NCBI RefSeq assembly: GCF_026967925.1
Contig: NZ_JAPVBI010000002.1
Location: forward strand, 310,001-374,000
Length of the DNA: 64,000 nucleotides
DNA from: Modestobacter sp. VKM Ac-2985
GTDB lineage: Bacteria; Actinomycetota; Actinomycetes; Mycobacteriales; Geodermatophilaceae
Direction of reading: 5' to 3'
Shown here: piece by piece, positions 34,025-42,858 of the stretch
Numbering within the stretch: position 1 is the stretch's first letter
Layout: each line of letters opens with the position of its first letter
The notes under the pieces: model-generated
What the model saw: the letters and a program-made list of their open reading frames with translations, nothing else
The model's database searches: none
Told to the model about the DNA's origin: nothing
Position numbers and translations under genes: made by a program

Positions 34025-36070
34025 TCAGCGCAGGAACGCCGCGGCCACCCCGGAGTCGACCGGGATGAGCAGGCCGGTGGTCACCGCGAGGGTGCCGTTG
34101 GTCAGCGCGAGGACGGCGCCGGCCACGTGCTCGGGGAGGACCTCCTCCTTGAGCACGGTGCGCTGGGCGTAGAACTTGCCCAGGTCCTCCTCCTCGACGC
34201 CGTAGGTCGCCGCCCGGGAGGCCCCCCAGCCGCCGGCGAAGATGCCCGAGCCGCGGACCACGCCGTCGGGGTTGATGCCGTTGACCCGGATGCCGTCCTC
34301 CCCCAGCTCGGTGGCCAGCAGCCGCACCAGGTGGGCCTGCGCGGCCTTGGCCGAGGAGTACGCCAGGTTGTTCGGCCCGGCGAACACCGCGTTCTTCGAG
34401 CAGATGTTGATCACGTCGCCACCCAGCCCCTGGCCGCGGAGCACCCGCGCCGCGGCCTGGGTGACCACGAAGCTGCCGCGGGTCATGACCGCGAACTGGG
34501 CGTCCCAGTCGCCGAGGGTGGTGTCCTCCAGCGACCCCGGCTTCACGAACCCGGCGTTGTTCACCACGATGTCGAGGCCGCCCAGCGCCAGCACCGCCTC
34601 CTGCACCGCGGCCGCAACCGCTGCTGGATCGGAGACGTCCATCTGCACCGCGACGGCCCGGTCCGGGCCACCGAGCTCGGTGGCGACCTCCTCACTGCGG
34701 GCCAGGTCCAGATCGGCGATGACGATGTCGGCGCCGTGCTCGTGCAGCAGCCGGGCGGTGGCCAGGCCGATGCCCGACGCACCACCGGTGACCAGCGCGA
34801 CCCGGCCGGACAGCGCCTTCGGCTTGGGCCGGCGCTGGAGCTTGTCCTCCTCCAGCTGCCAGTACTCGACGGCGAACTTCTCCGCCTCGCTGATCGGGGC
34901 GTAGGAGGAGACGCCCTCGGCGCCGCGCATCACGTTGATCGCGTTGACGTAGTACTCCCCGGCCACCCGGGCGGTCTGGTGGTCGGCGCCGAAGGAGAAC
35001 ATGCCGACGCCGGGCACCAGCACGATCGCGGGGGCAGAACCGCGCATCGCCGGCGACTCCGGGCGCGCGTGCCGGGAGTAGTAGGCGCTGTACTCCGCCT
35101 GGTACTCCGCCAGCAGCTCGGCGAGCCGCGCGTCGACGTCGGCCAGCGGGGCGTCGACGGGGACGTCGAGCACCATCGGCCGGATCTTGGTGCGCAGGAA
35201 GTGGTCGGGGCAGGAGGTGCCCAGCGCGACCAGGTCGGCCAGCTTCTCCCGGGACAGGAAGTCCAGGACGACGTCGGAGTCGGTGAAGTGCCCGACCTGC
35301 CGGCTGCTCGCCGAGGCGACCCGGCGCAGCGACGGGAACAGCTCGGCCGCCCGGGCCCGCCGCTGCTCCTCGGGCAGCGCCACCCGGTCGGGCACCACGG
35401 CACCGAACGGCTCGGGCACCGACCGGCGGGTCAGGAACTCAGCCGCCTCGTCGATGATCCGCAGCGCCCGCTCCTGCGCCTCGTCGGACGTGGCGCCCCA
35501 GCTGGTCAGCCCGTGCCCGCCCAGCACGGCGCCGATCACCTGCGGGTCCTCCGCCAGCTCGGCGACCTGCCGGCCGAGCTCCCACCCGGGCCGCTTCCAC
35601 GGCACCCAGGCGACGGCGCCGCCCCACAGCTCCTGCACCAGGGCCGGGCCGTCGGCCGCGCAGGCCAGCGCGGTCACCGAGTCCGGGTGCAGGTGGTCGA
35701 CGTGTGGGCAGTCGACCAGGCCGTGCATCGGGGTGTCGATCGACGGGGTCGCCCCACCGGTGCCGAAGGCGGCGTGCGGGAAGAGGCCGACCATCTCGTC
35801 CTCGTGCTCGACACCGCGGTAGACGTCGTCCAGGGCCAGGAAGGGCTCGCGCCGCAGGACGGCGAGCCCCTCCGGTCGCAGGGTGCCCAGGTCGCCGCCG
35901 GAGCCCTTCACGTAGACCAGCTCGACGTCCTGGCCGGTGGCCGGGCTGGTGACCGTGACCGTCACCGAGGTGTTGCCGCCGCCGTAGTTGGTGACCGTCG
36001 GGTCGCTGCCGTACCGGTGAGACCGGGCGAGCAGCTCGCGGACGCCCTCGGGCAGGTCGGGCGCGCTCAT
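34025..36070 (-). CDS. second bifunctional aldolase / short-chain dehydrogenase (RhaEW-like)
   Basis: A 681-residue paralogue of the rhaEW product at 30434, with the same domain order: class II aldolase (TNYGGGNTSVT, HVDHLHPDS, GGHGLTSWG) and SDR (VTGGASGIG, NNAGFVKPG, YSSAK). Conserved linking blocks such as APAIVLVPGVGMFSFGA are shared, yet the two differ throughout, so this is an old duplication rather than a recent copy. ATG 36070 is chosen (GGAG 11 nt upstream); upstream reading is not coding. It is the last gene of the DeoR-linked cluster. It probably cleaves a 6-deoxyketose 1-phosphate; the actual sugar is not certain. Confidence 0.9.
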   Translation of the reverse strand: MSAPDLPEGVRELLARSHRYGSDPTVTNYGGGNTSVTVTVTSPATGQDVELVYVKGSGGDLGTLRPEGLAVLRREPFLALDDVYRGVEHEDEMVGLFPHAAFGTGGATPSIDTPMHGLVDCPHVDHLHPDSVTALACAADGPALVQELWGGAVAWVPWKRPGWELGRQVAELAEDPQVIGAVLGGHGLTSWGATSDEAQERALRIIDEAAEFLTRRSVPEPFGAVVPDRVALPEEQRRARAAELFPSLRRVASASSRQVGHFTDSDVVLDFLSREKLADLVALGTSCPDHFLRTKIRPMVLDVPVDAPLADVDARLAELLAEYQAEYSAYYSRHARPESPAMRGSAPAIVLVPGVGMFSFGADHQTARVAGEYYVNAINVMRGAEGVSSYAPISEAEKFAVEYWQLEEDKLQRRPKPKALSGRVALVTGGASGIGLATARLLHEHGADIVIADLDLARSEEVATELGGPDRAVAVQMDVSDPAAVAAAVQEAVLALGGLDIVVNNAGFVKPGSLEDTTLGDWDAQFAVMTRGSFVVTQAAARVLRGQGLGGDVINICSKNAVFAGPNNLAYSSAKAAQAHLVRLLATELGEDGIRVNGINPDGVVRGSGIFAGGWGASRAATYGVEEEDLGKFYAQRTVLKEEVLPEHVAGAVLALTNGTLAVTTGLLIPVDSGVAAAFLR

Positions 36071-36125
36071 GGGATGGGTTCTCCGTTCTGGCAGCTGCGC
36101 TGCCGCGGGGGCTGGTCGGGGGTGG

Positions 36126-37601
36126 TCAGGCCGCGCCGGAGGCGGGCAGGTGGTCGCGGCGGCGCAGCTCGGCGAGGAAGCGCTGGTAGCCCTCCTCCAG
36201 CTGCGGCACCTCGGCCGGGTCGGGGTCGACGACGAGGTCGGGGTGGACGGCGCGGTCGACGACCTCGGCCAGCAGGTCGCCCAGGTCACCGGCGCGGGTG
36301 GTCGCCGTCCAGCCGGTGGCGGCCAGGAGTGCGGCGCCGACGCCGCTGCTGGGGTCGCGGGGGCGGGCCACCGGGCGGGCCAGGGTGCTGGCGCGGACCT
36401 GCAGCCAGGGGAGGGAGCGGCTGCCGCCGCCGGCCACCCGGTGGTCGGTCGAGGCGACCCCCAGCTCGGCGAGCCGGTCCAGGCCGAGCCGCTCGACGAA
36501 GGCGACGCCGTCCAGCTCCGCGCGGTGGCGCTGGACCGGCGACGGGGGCGGACCCGGTGGCCGCCGGGGGTCGACCAGGAAGCCGACGGCGTCGGGGTCG
36601 GCGAAGGGGAAGCGCTCGCCGGTGCGCGGGGGCGGGGGCAGCGGGTAGGCGGTCAGCGGTGACGGGCCGTCGGCCAGGGCCGCCGCGTCCAGCCCGGGCA
36701 GGTCATCGGTCGCGGTGAGCACGCCGGCGCCGGAGTTCGAGGCGCCGCCGGGCCACCACCGGCCCCCGGGCGCGAGGTGGGAGTAGACGGGGCCGGCGTC
36801 GATCCGGTGGTCGCTGACGCCCTTGAGCACCAGGGTGGTGCCGAGGACGCCCATCGTCTGGCCCGGGCGCACCGCCCCGGCGGCGACCTGGGCGGTGCAG
36901 CCGTCGGTCATCCCGGCCACCACGAGCACCCCGGCGGGCAGCCCCAGCCCGGCGGCGACGTCGGGCAGCACGGTGCCGATCAGCGCGCCCGGGTGCACCA
37001 GGGCGGGCAGCGTCCCGGCCGGGACGCCGCCGTCGGCCAGCAGTGCCGGCCAGCGGGCGGCGGCGGGGTCGATGCCGGCCTTGAGGGCGTGGGAGGTGTC
37101 GCTGACGACCTCCCCGGTCAGTGCGGCGACCACGAGGTCGGCGCTGTGCAGGTAGCGCCGGCCCGGGGTCGGTGCCGTCTCCGGCTGGCCGGCGAGCCAC
37201 AGCAGCCGGCCGATCGTGCCGGCCGAGCCGATGCGGGCGCCGGTGCGCTCGGCCAGCGCCGCGGTCAGCGCCCGGCCCCGGTCGTCGGAGTAGAGCAGCG
37301 CGGGGCCGACCGGCCGGCCGGCGGCGTCCGCGGCCACCACCGTGCCGGAGGTGCCGGTGACCGACAGCGCGCACACGGCGGCGGCCCGCGGGCCCAGGGC
37401 GGCCACGACCTCGGCCGTCGACCGCAGCGCGGCCGCGGCGTGGTCGGGACGCTGCTCGACCCAGCCGGGCCGCGGGGTCTCCGGCGCGGGCAGCGGGGTG
37501 TCGGCCGTGGCCAGCACCTGGCCGGTGCCGGCGTCCACGGCGACCACCCGCACCGCGGCGGTGGCCAGGTCGACGCCGAGGACGATCGGGTCGGTGCCCA
37601 C
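36126..37601 (-). CDS. FGGY-family carbohydrate kinase
   Basis: A 491-residue sugar kinase. Motifs: VLGVDLATAAVRVVAVD (phosphate 1), SVTGTSGTVVAADAAG, ALLYSDDRGRAL (sugar-binding, like xylulokinases), GMTDGCTAQVAAGAV and VAGGGSRSLPWLQVRA. It is closer in pattern to xylulokinase/ribulokinase-type FGGY enzymes than to rhamnulokinase. GTG 37601 lies 2 bp after the HAD gene stop. A long Pro-rich loop (about 385-405) is present. It may phosphorylate a ketose that feeds the adjacent class II aldolase; the substrate is unknown. Confidence 0.88.
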   Translation of the reverse strand: MGTDPIVLGVDLATAAVRVVAVDAGTGQVLATADTPLPAPETPRPGWVEQRPDHAAAALRSTAEVVAALGPRAAAVCALSVTGTSGTVVAADAAGRPVGPALLYSDDRGRALTAALAERTGARIGSAGTIGRLLWLAGQPETAPTPGRRYLHSADLVVAALTGEVVSDTSHALKAGIDPAAARWPALLADGGVPAGTLPALVHPGALIGTVLPDVAAGLGLPAGVLVVAGMTDGCTAQVAAGAVRPGQTMGVLGTTLVLKGVSDHRIDAGPVYSHLAPGGRWWPGGASNSGAGVLTATDDLPGLDAAALADGPSPLTAYPLPPPPRTGERFPFADPDAVGFLVDPRRPPGPPPSPVQRHRAELDGVAFVERLGLDRLAELGVASTDHRVAGGGSRSLPWLQVRASTLARPVARPRDPSSGVGAALLAATGWTATTRAGDLGDLLAEVVDRAVHPDLVVDPDPAEVPQLEEGYQRFLAELRRRDHLPASGAA

Positions 37602-37603
37602 GG

Positions 37604-38299
37604 TCAGACCGCCGTGCCCGTCAGCAGCCGGGCCGCCAGGCCGTCCAGGCTGCGGACCGCGAGGTCCGGCTCGGCCAGCTGCTCTCGCGTCGGCTCGTCG
37701 GGGGCCTCGCCGCGCAGCACCCAGACGGTGCCCAGGCCCAGCGCGGCGGCGGGCCGGACGTCGGTGTCCAGCCGGTTGCCGATGTGCACGGCCTGCTCCG
37801 GGCGGGCGCCGGCCCGGGTCAGGCACCAGGTGAACAGCTCGGGGCTGGGCTTCTCGTGCCCGACGATGGCCGAGACGCCCCAGACGTCGACGGAGTCGGC
37901 CACCCCGTCCCGGGTGAGCGCGTCGACGACGGCGCGCTCCTGGTTGGCCAGCACGCCGACGGTCACGCGGCCGCGCAGCTGGGCCAGGAACGGCAGCACG
38001 TCGGCGTACAGGGTGCCCGCGGGGTGGTGCCAGTGCGCCCGGGTCCGCTCGTGCAGGGCGTCGCGCAGCCCCGGGTCGCCGAGCAGCTCGGTGGCCAGGG
38101 CCCGGCGCAGCGACCCGCCCTGCTCGGCCCGGATCCGGTCGTAGACGGCGCGGAAGGCGCTGCGGTCGACCGGGTCGTGGCCCTGGTCGGCGCGCAGCTC
38201 GTCGAGGGCGACCAGCACGGCCGCGACGAAGTTCTCGTCGTCGTAGACGGGCCCGCCGACGTCCAGGAAGACCGCCTTCAGGTCCTGCGGGAGGGTCAT
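37604..38299 (-). CDS. HAD-family hydrolase
   Basis: A 231-residue HAD-superfamily protein, probably a phosphatase. Motif I is FLDVGGPVYDD, with the nucleophilic Asp but Gly at the place of the second catalytic Asp (D-x-G instead of D-x-D). This is a notable change, since the second Asp normally acts as acid/base. Motif II is VGVLANQ, motif III the Lys in VGHEKPSPE, and motif IV HIGNRLDTDV. The cap region is helical. It overlaps the aldolase gene by 4 nt and sits 2 bp before the FGGY kinase gene, so it belongs to the operon. Confidence 0.85.
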   Translation of the reverse strand: MTLPQDLKAVFLDVGGPVYDDENFVAAVLVALDELRADQGHDPVDRSAFRAVYDRIRAEQGGSLRRALATELLGDPGLRDALHERTRAHWHHPAGTLYADVLPFLAQLRGRVTVGVLANQERAVVDALTRDGVADSVDVWGVSAIVGHEKPSPELFTWCLTRAGARPEQAVHIGNRLDTDVRPAAALGLGTVWVLRGEAPDEPTREQLAEPDLAVRSLDGLAARLLTGTAV

Positions 38300-39072
38300 C
38301 GGGGGCCGCCGGCCAGCGTGCGGCGCCGCTCCTCGATGTCGGCGCGGGCGAAGAAGGACTCCACCGACGCGGCCGGGAGCGGCACCACCCCGCCCATGGC
38401 GTAGGCCGCCGAGCGCACCTGCGCGCCCTTGACGGCCATCTGCGAGACGCCCTCGATGCCGGCGGCGCTGGGCGCGTTGACCACGATCCCGTGGTTGCCC
38501 AGCAGCACCAGCTGCGGCAGCTCGCCGTGGGTCTCCCAGTGCCGGGTGAGGCCCTCGAGGTAGACCCGGCCGAGCTCGACGCCCGGCTGGGCGTACGGCA
38601 CGAACAGCGGCCGGCCGATGACGACGGCCTCGTCGGAGTAGACGTAGGTGTCGTACGCGGTGGCGGCGTGCACGCTGGCCAGCAGGGCCACCACCGCCGT
38701 GGGGTGGGTGTGGCCGACGAACGGCGTGGGCGTGAACGCCTGGGCGGCCACGTGCACCAGCGTCTCGATGGAGGCCCGCCGGCGCCGGCCCTCGTGCTCC
38801 CCGGCGTCCAGCGCCGCGGTGAGGTCGGCCTGGGTGCTCCGCGGGTCGCGGATCAGCTCGACCAGCGGGTCGACGTCCACGACGACGAAGTCCGCTGCGT
38901 CGACGTCCCGCATGCCCGAGCCGGAGGCCTTCACGACCACCCGGCCGTCGTCGAGCAGCTGGGAGGTGTTGCCCTCGGCGAGGATCGCCAGGTCCCGGCC
39001 CGGCTCGCCCAGGGCCCGGGTGAGCTGCACGAGCTCGGTGCTGACCAGGGTCGGGTCCCAGGTGGCGGTCAT
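38296..39072 (-). CDS. class II aldolase/adducin-family protein
   Basis: A 258-residue stand-alone class II aldolase domain of the fuculose-phosphate aldolase/adducin type. Motifs: AEGNTSQLL, VKASGSGMRDVDAADF, GHTHPTAVVALLAS (zinc His-x-His) and LVLLGNHGIVV (third His). Members cleave phosphorylated ketoses or decarboxylate 3-oxo-tetronate phosphates, so the reaction here is open. ATG 39072 has GGAGGAAC upstream and overlaps the preceding permease gene by 4 nt. Confidence 0.88.
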   Translation of the reverse strand: MTATWDPTLVSTELVQLTRALGEPGRDLAILAEGNTSQLLDDGRVVVKASGSGMRDVDAADFVVVDVDPLVELIRDPRSTQADLTAALDAGEHEGRRRRASIETLVHVAAQAFTPTPFVGHTHPTAVVALLASVHAATAYDTYVYSDEAVVIGRPLFVPYAQPGVELGRVYLEGLTRHWETHGELPQLVLLGNHGIVVNAPSAAGIEGVSQMAVKGAQVRSAAYAMGGVVPLPAASVESFFARADIEERRRTLAGGPR

Positions 39073-40184
39073 GATGTTCCTCCGTAGCGTCGGTTCGAGA
39101 AGCCGTTCAGCAGGGCGGCGAAGATGAGCACGACGCCGAGGGCGAAGAGCTGGAGCTGGCTGCCGGCGTTGCCCGGGACGGCCAGCAGGATCCCGGCGTT
39201 CAGCCAGACGATCAGCAGCGTGGCCAGCACCACGCCGGCGACCCGGCCGATGCCGCCGGTGATGGCGACCCCGCCGAGGACGGCGATGGTGATGGCCGGC
39301 AGCGCCATGCCGTTGCCGGCCACCCCGGAGTCGGGGCGGGCGGAGGCGAACTGCGCGACGGTGACCACCGCGACCAGGCCGGAGATGGCGCCCGCGGCGA
39401 CGTAGGCGGTGAACCGGGTGCGGGCGACGTTGATGCCGGTCCACTCGGCGGCGACGTCGTTGGTGCCGATCGCGTACAGCCGTCGCCCGTAGGTGGTGCG
39501 CGCCAGGACGAGCCACACCACCAGGGCGGTCGGGATCAGGAAGGTGAACACCCCCAGCGGGATGCGCGGGAACGCGTCGGGCAGGAAGGGCAGGGAGACC
39601 GCCGAGGCGGTGGAGTACAGGTCCTGGACCGGCTGGCTGTTGATCGGTCGCTGGTCGTTGACCACGAGGGCCAGCGAGCTGAAGCCGTAGTAGGTGGCCA
39701 GCGTGGTGATCAGGGCGGGGAAGCCGAGGTAGGCGATCAGGCCGCCGTTGACCGCCCCGCACAGGCCACCGAAGACGACGGCGAGCACCAGGGCCGCGGG
39801 CAGCGACCACCCCCACTCGCCGTAGGCGAAGCCGAAGACCATGCCGGTCAGCGAGACGATCGCCCCGACCGAGAGGTCGATCCCGCCGCGGCCGGAGGTG
39901 ATCACCAGGAGCTCGGCGAGCCCGAGCATCACCAGGGGCACGGCGTTGATCAGCGTCGCCGCCAGGTAGGAGGTGCTGTACGGCGCGCTCAGGTAGTTGT
40001 TGGCGCTGAGCTGGCTCATGGTGATCAGCACGGTGGCCAGCAGCAGCACCAGCAGGGCGATCCGCTGGGTGAGCAGGATGCGCAGCACCTTGCCGGGCAG
40101 GCTCTCCCCGCGGCCGGCGACCTCTGCGGCGGTGCTGCCGGAGTCCGCGGCGGGCTCTGTTCCGGGCGTGGTCTGGGTGCTCAC
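39069..40184 (-). CDS. rhaQ: sugar ABC transporter permease (RhaQ-like)
   Basis: A 371-residue permease of the ribose/rhamnose (BPD_transp_2) class with about ten membrane helices. The N-terminal 30 residues are cytoplasmic. The loop LVITSGRGGIDLSVGAIVSL is the EAA-like contact region of this class (GIDLSVG is diagnostic), and VGGVAITGGIGRVAGVVLATLL (as GGVAITGGIGRVAG) closes it. It overlaps the second permease gene by 4 nt; the two are expected to form a heterodimer. Confidence 0.9.
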   Translation of the reverse strand: MSTQTTPGTEPAADSGSTAAEVAGRGESLPGKVLRILLTQRIALLVLLLATVLITMSQLSANNYLSAPYSTSYLAATLINAVPLVMLGLAELLVITSGRGGIDLSVGAIVSLTGMVFGFAYGEWGWSLPAALVLAVVFGGLCGAVNGGLIAYLGFPALITTLATYYGFSSLALVVNDQRPINSQPVQDLYSTASAVSLPFLPDAFPRIPLGVFTFLIPTALVVWLVLARTTYGRRLYAIGTNDVAAEWTGINVARTRFTAYVAAGAISGLVAVVTVAQFASARPDSGVAGNGMALPAITIAVLGGVAITGGIGRVAGVVLATLLIVWLNAGILLAVPGNAGSQLQLFALGVVLIFAALLNGFSNRRYGGTS

Positions 40185-41224
40185 GAGGCCCTCCGGGTGC
40201 GCTGGCGGATCAGGTCGGCGCCGACGGCGATGAGGATGAAGAGGCCGACGAAGAGGTCGGACAGCTGCGAGCGCCAGCCGAGCTGGGTGACGCCGGTGGC
40301 CACCGTCTGCACCAGCAGCGCACCGAGCACGGTGCCCAGCACCGAGCCGCGGCCGCCGATGATCGAGGTCCCGCCGATCACGACGGCGGCGATGACGGCG
40401 AGCTCCAGCCCGGATCCGACGTTCGCCGCCAGGCTCGAGGTGCCCTGGGCGAGCACGAAGCAGGAGGCGAGTCCGGCGAGCAGCCCGGTGACGACGTAGG
40501 CCATCAGCACCCGGGTGCGCACCGAGATCCCGGCCAGCCGGGCGGCCTGGGAGTCACCGCCGATCGCGTAGAAGTGCCGCCCGCCGGCGGTGTGCCGCAG
40601 GTACCACCAGGCCAGTGCGGCGATCACCAGCATGATCACGAAGCTGTGCGGGATGCCGAGCGTGCGCCCGGCTTCGCCGCGGCCGAAGAAGTTCAGCGTG
40701 CGGGGGATGCCCTCGACGGTGGAGGAGCCGAAGACCTGCAGCCCGATGAACCGGAAGAGGTTCAGCGTGCCGAAGGTGATGATGATCGCGTGCACCCGGC
40801 CGTAGGCGATCAGCACGCCGTTGACCAGGCCGAGGACGCCGCCGATGGCGACGGCCAGCAGCACCGCCAGCGGCAGCGGGAGCCCGCTGCCGACCATCGT
40901 CTGGGCGACGATCACCGAGCAGACCATCACGATGCTGCCCACCGACACGTCGATGCCGCCGGTGATGATCACGATCGTCATGCCCACGCCGATCAGCGCG
41001 ATCGGCGTCATCCCGACCAGCAGCGGGACGATCGAACCCGAGGTGAAGAACGCCGGGGTGGCCAGGCTCAGCGCCAGCCACAGCAGGGCGATGACGACGA
41101 TGAGCACCATCTCCTGCCCGGTGACCGGGGACGGGAGGAGGCGCTGCCTGCCCCCGTCCTGCGGCGCGACAGCGGCCGGCTCGCCGTCCGGCCGTCCGGC
41201 GGGGGTGAGGATCGAGCTGCTCAT
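40181..41224 (-). CDS. rhaP: sugar ABC transporter permease (RhaP-like)
   Basis: A 347-residue permease of the same class, with GMTIVIITGGIDVSVGSIVM (diagnostic GIDVSVG), GRVHAIIITFGTLNLFRFIG and GGTSIIGGRGSVLGTVLGALL. About nine to ten helices. The first 30 residues are polar. It overlaps the ATPase gene and the second permease gene by 4 nt on either side. Confidence 0.9.
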   Translation of the reverse strand: MSSSILTPAGRPDGEPAAVAPQDGGRQRLLPSPVTGQEMVLIVVIALLWLALSLATPAFFTSGSIVPLLVGMTPIALIGVGMTIVIITGGIDVSVGSIVMVCSVIVAQTMVGSGLPLPLAVLLAVAIGGVLGLVNGVLIAYGRVHAIIITFGTLNLFRFIGLQVFGSSTVEGIPRTLNFFGRGEAGRTLGIPHSFVIMLVIAALAWWYLRHTAGGRHFYAIGGDSQAARLAGISVRTRVLMAYVVTGLLAGLASCFVLAQGTSSLAANVGSGLELAVIAAVVIGGTSIIGGRGSVLGTVLGALLVQTVATGVTQLGWRSQLSDLFVGLFILIAVGADLIRQRTRRAS

Positions 41225-42771
41225 GCCGTGACCTCCTGCTCGTCCTCGGCGCCGGCCGCGGCGGCCAGCACGTCGACCTGGGTGGCGCCCGGGCCGAACT
41301 CGGTCGTGGTGGTGCCGGCTCGGACGACCTGCAGGCGGTCGGCGATCCGGATCGCCTCGGCGAGGTCGGAGGTGACGATCAGCACGGCGGTCCCCTCGTC
41401 GGCGAGCTGGGTGATGATCCGGTGGATCTCCTCCTTGGCCCCCACGTCCACGCCCTGGGTGGGCTCGGCGAGCACCAGGACCCGGGGCCGGTCGACCAGC
41501 TGGCGTGCCAGCACGACCTTCTGCGCGTTGCCGCCGGAGAGGGCGGACACTGCCTGCCGCTCGTGCGGCGTCTTGACCGACAACCGGCTGATCATCGACC
41601 GGGCGACCTCGCGTTCGCGGCGCCGGTCGACCCAGACCCGCAGCCGGGACAGCAGTGGCAGGTGGCCGGCGGAGATGTTGAACGAGATGGGCTGGAAGCT
41701 GAACAGCCCCTGCTCCTTGCGGTTGGCCGGGAGCAGGGCGATGCCGAGGTCCTTCGCCTCCCGCGGTGAGCGCGGCCGCACGGGTTCCCCGTCGACGAGG
41801 ATCGTCCCGGCGGTCGCCCGGGCCATCCCGTAGACGGTGGCGCCGATCTCGGCCACCCCGGAGCCGATCAGGCCGTAGAGGGCGACGATCTCGCCGGGCC
41901 GGATGCTGACGTCGACGTCGTGGAACTGCCCGGCCAGCCCGAGGCCGCGCAGCTCCAGCCGCGGGTCTCCCGGGGGGACGGCGCGGTCGGGGCGGGCGTC
42001 GTCCAGGATGCCGCCGACCATCAGCTCGACGATCTGGCGGACGTCGAGGTCGGCGATCGGGTGGGTGCCGATGGTCTGCCCGTCCCGCATGACGGTGACC
42101 TCGTCGGCGATGACGAACAGCTCGTCGAGGCGGTGCGAGATGTAGATGATCGAGACGCCGGCGGCGGTCAGCCGGCGCACCACGCTGAACAGGACCTCGA
42201 CCTCGCGGTCGGTCAGGATGGCGGACGGCTCGTCCAGGATCAGCACCTTGGCGTCACCGGCCAGCGCCTTGGCGATCGAGACCTGCTGCTGCTCGGCGAT
42301 GGAGAGCCCGCCGACGGTGGCGGTGGCGTACCGGGCAGGGAGGCCGAGCAGGTCGAGCAGCTCGACGACCTTGGCGTTCTGGGCGGCCCAGTCGACCCGG
42401 CCGCCGCGGGTGAGCTCGCGGCCGGTGAAGACGTTCTCGGACACGGTCAGCTCGGCGAACAGCTGGGGTTCCTGGTAGACGGTCGCGATCCCGAGGGCCA
42501 TCGCGTCGTGCGTCGAGGTGATGGAGACCGGTGCGCCGTCGAAGGTGATCGTCCCGGCGTCGGCGGTCTCGGCGCCCGAGAGGATCTTGATCAGGGTGGA
42601 CTTGCCGGCGCCGTTCTCCCCGACCAGGGCGTGCACCGTGCCGGGCTGGACGGCCATGTCGGCGTGCCGGATGGCCCGGACCGCGCCGAAGCGCTTCGAG
42701 ACGCCGGACACCGAGAGGCGGGCGGGCCTGGCCCGGTCCGTGCTCGGGGTGCTGGGCTGGGGGGTGGTCAT
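41221..42771 (-). CDS. rhaT: sugar ABC transporter ATP-binding protein (RhaT-like, two ATPase domains)
   Basis: A 516-residue duplicated ABC ATPase of the RbsA/MglA/RhaT type. Domain 1 has Walker A GENGAGKSTL (about 52-61), a signature variant GGLSIAEQQQVSIAKAL and Walker B VLILDEPSAIL. Domain 2 has a degenerate Walker A YGLIGSGVAEIG, signature ALSGGNAQKVVLARQL and Walker B VLVLAEPTQGVDVG. One fully catalytic and one degenerate site is usual for this class. A 15-bp hairpin separates it from the binding-protein gene (42818-42851). Confidence 0.92.
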   Translation of the reverse strand: MTTPQPSTPSTDRARPARLSVSGVSKRFGAVRAIRHADMAVQPGTVHALVGENGAGKSTLIKILSGAETADAGTITFDGAPVSITSTHDAMALGIATVYQEPQLFAELTVSENVFTGRELTRGGRVDWAAQNAKVVELLDLLGLPARYATATVGGLSIAEQQQVSIAKALAGDAKVLILDEPSAILTDREVEVLFSVVRRLTAAGVSIIYISHRLDELFVIADEVTVMRDGQTIGTHPIADLDVRQIVELMVGGILDDARPDRAVPPGDPRLELRGLGLAGQFHDVDVSIRPGEIVALYGLIGSGVAEIGATVYGMARATAGTILVDGEPVRPRSPREAKDLGIALLPANRKEQGLFSFQPISFNISAGHLPLLSRLRVWVDRRREREVARSMISRLSVKTPHERQAVSALSGGNAQKVVLARQLVDRPRVLVLAEPTQGVDVGAKEEIHRIITQLADEGTAVLIVTSDLAEAIRIADRLQVVRAGTTTTEFGPGATQVDVLAAAAGAEDEQEVTA

Positions 42772-42817
42772 GACCTTCCGGCCTCCACGATCGAGGTGGG
42801 TGTGGCGGTGAGGGGTG

Positions 42818-42851
42818 CTGCGGGCGGGCCGGTGGGCCGGCCCGCCCGCAG
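42818..42851 (-). terminator. intra-operon hairpin between rhaS-type and rhaT-type genes
   Basis: Arms 42818-42832 and 42837-42851 pair perfectly over 15 bp (very GC-rich) with a TGGG loop. It lies 8 nt after the binding-protein stop and before the ATPase gene. Likely an attenuator or RNA-stabilising stem giving more binding protein than membrane complex. Confidence 0.7.
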
Positions 42852-42858
42852 CGGTGGC

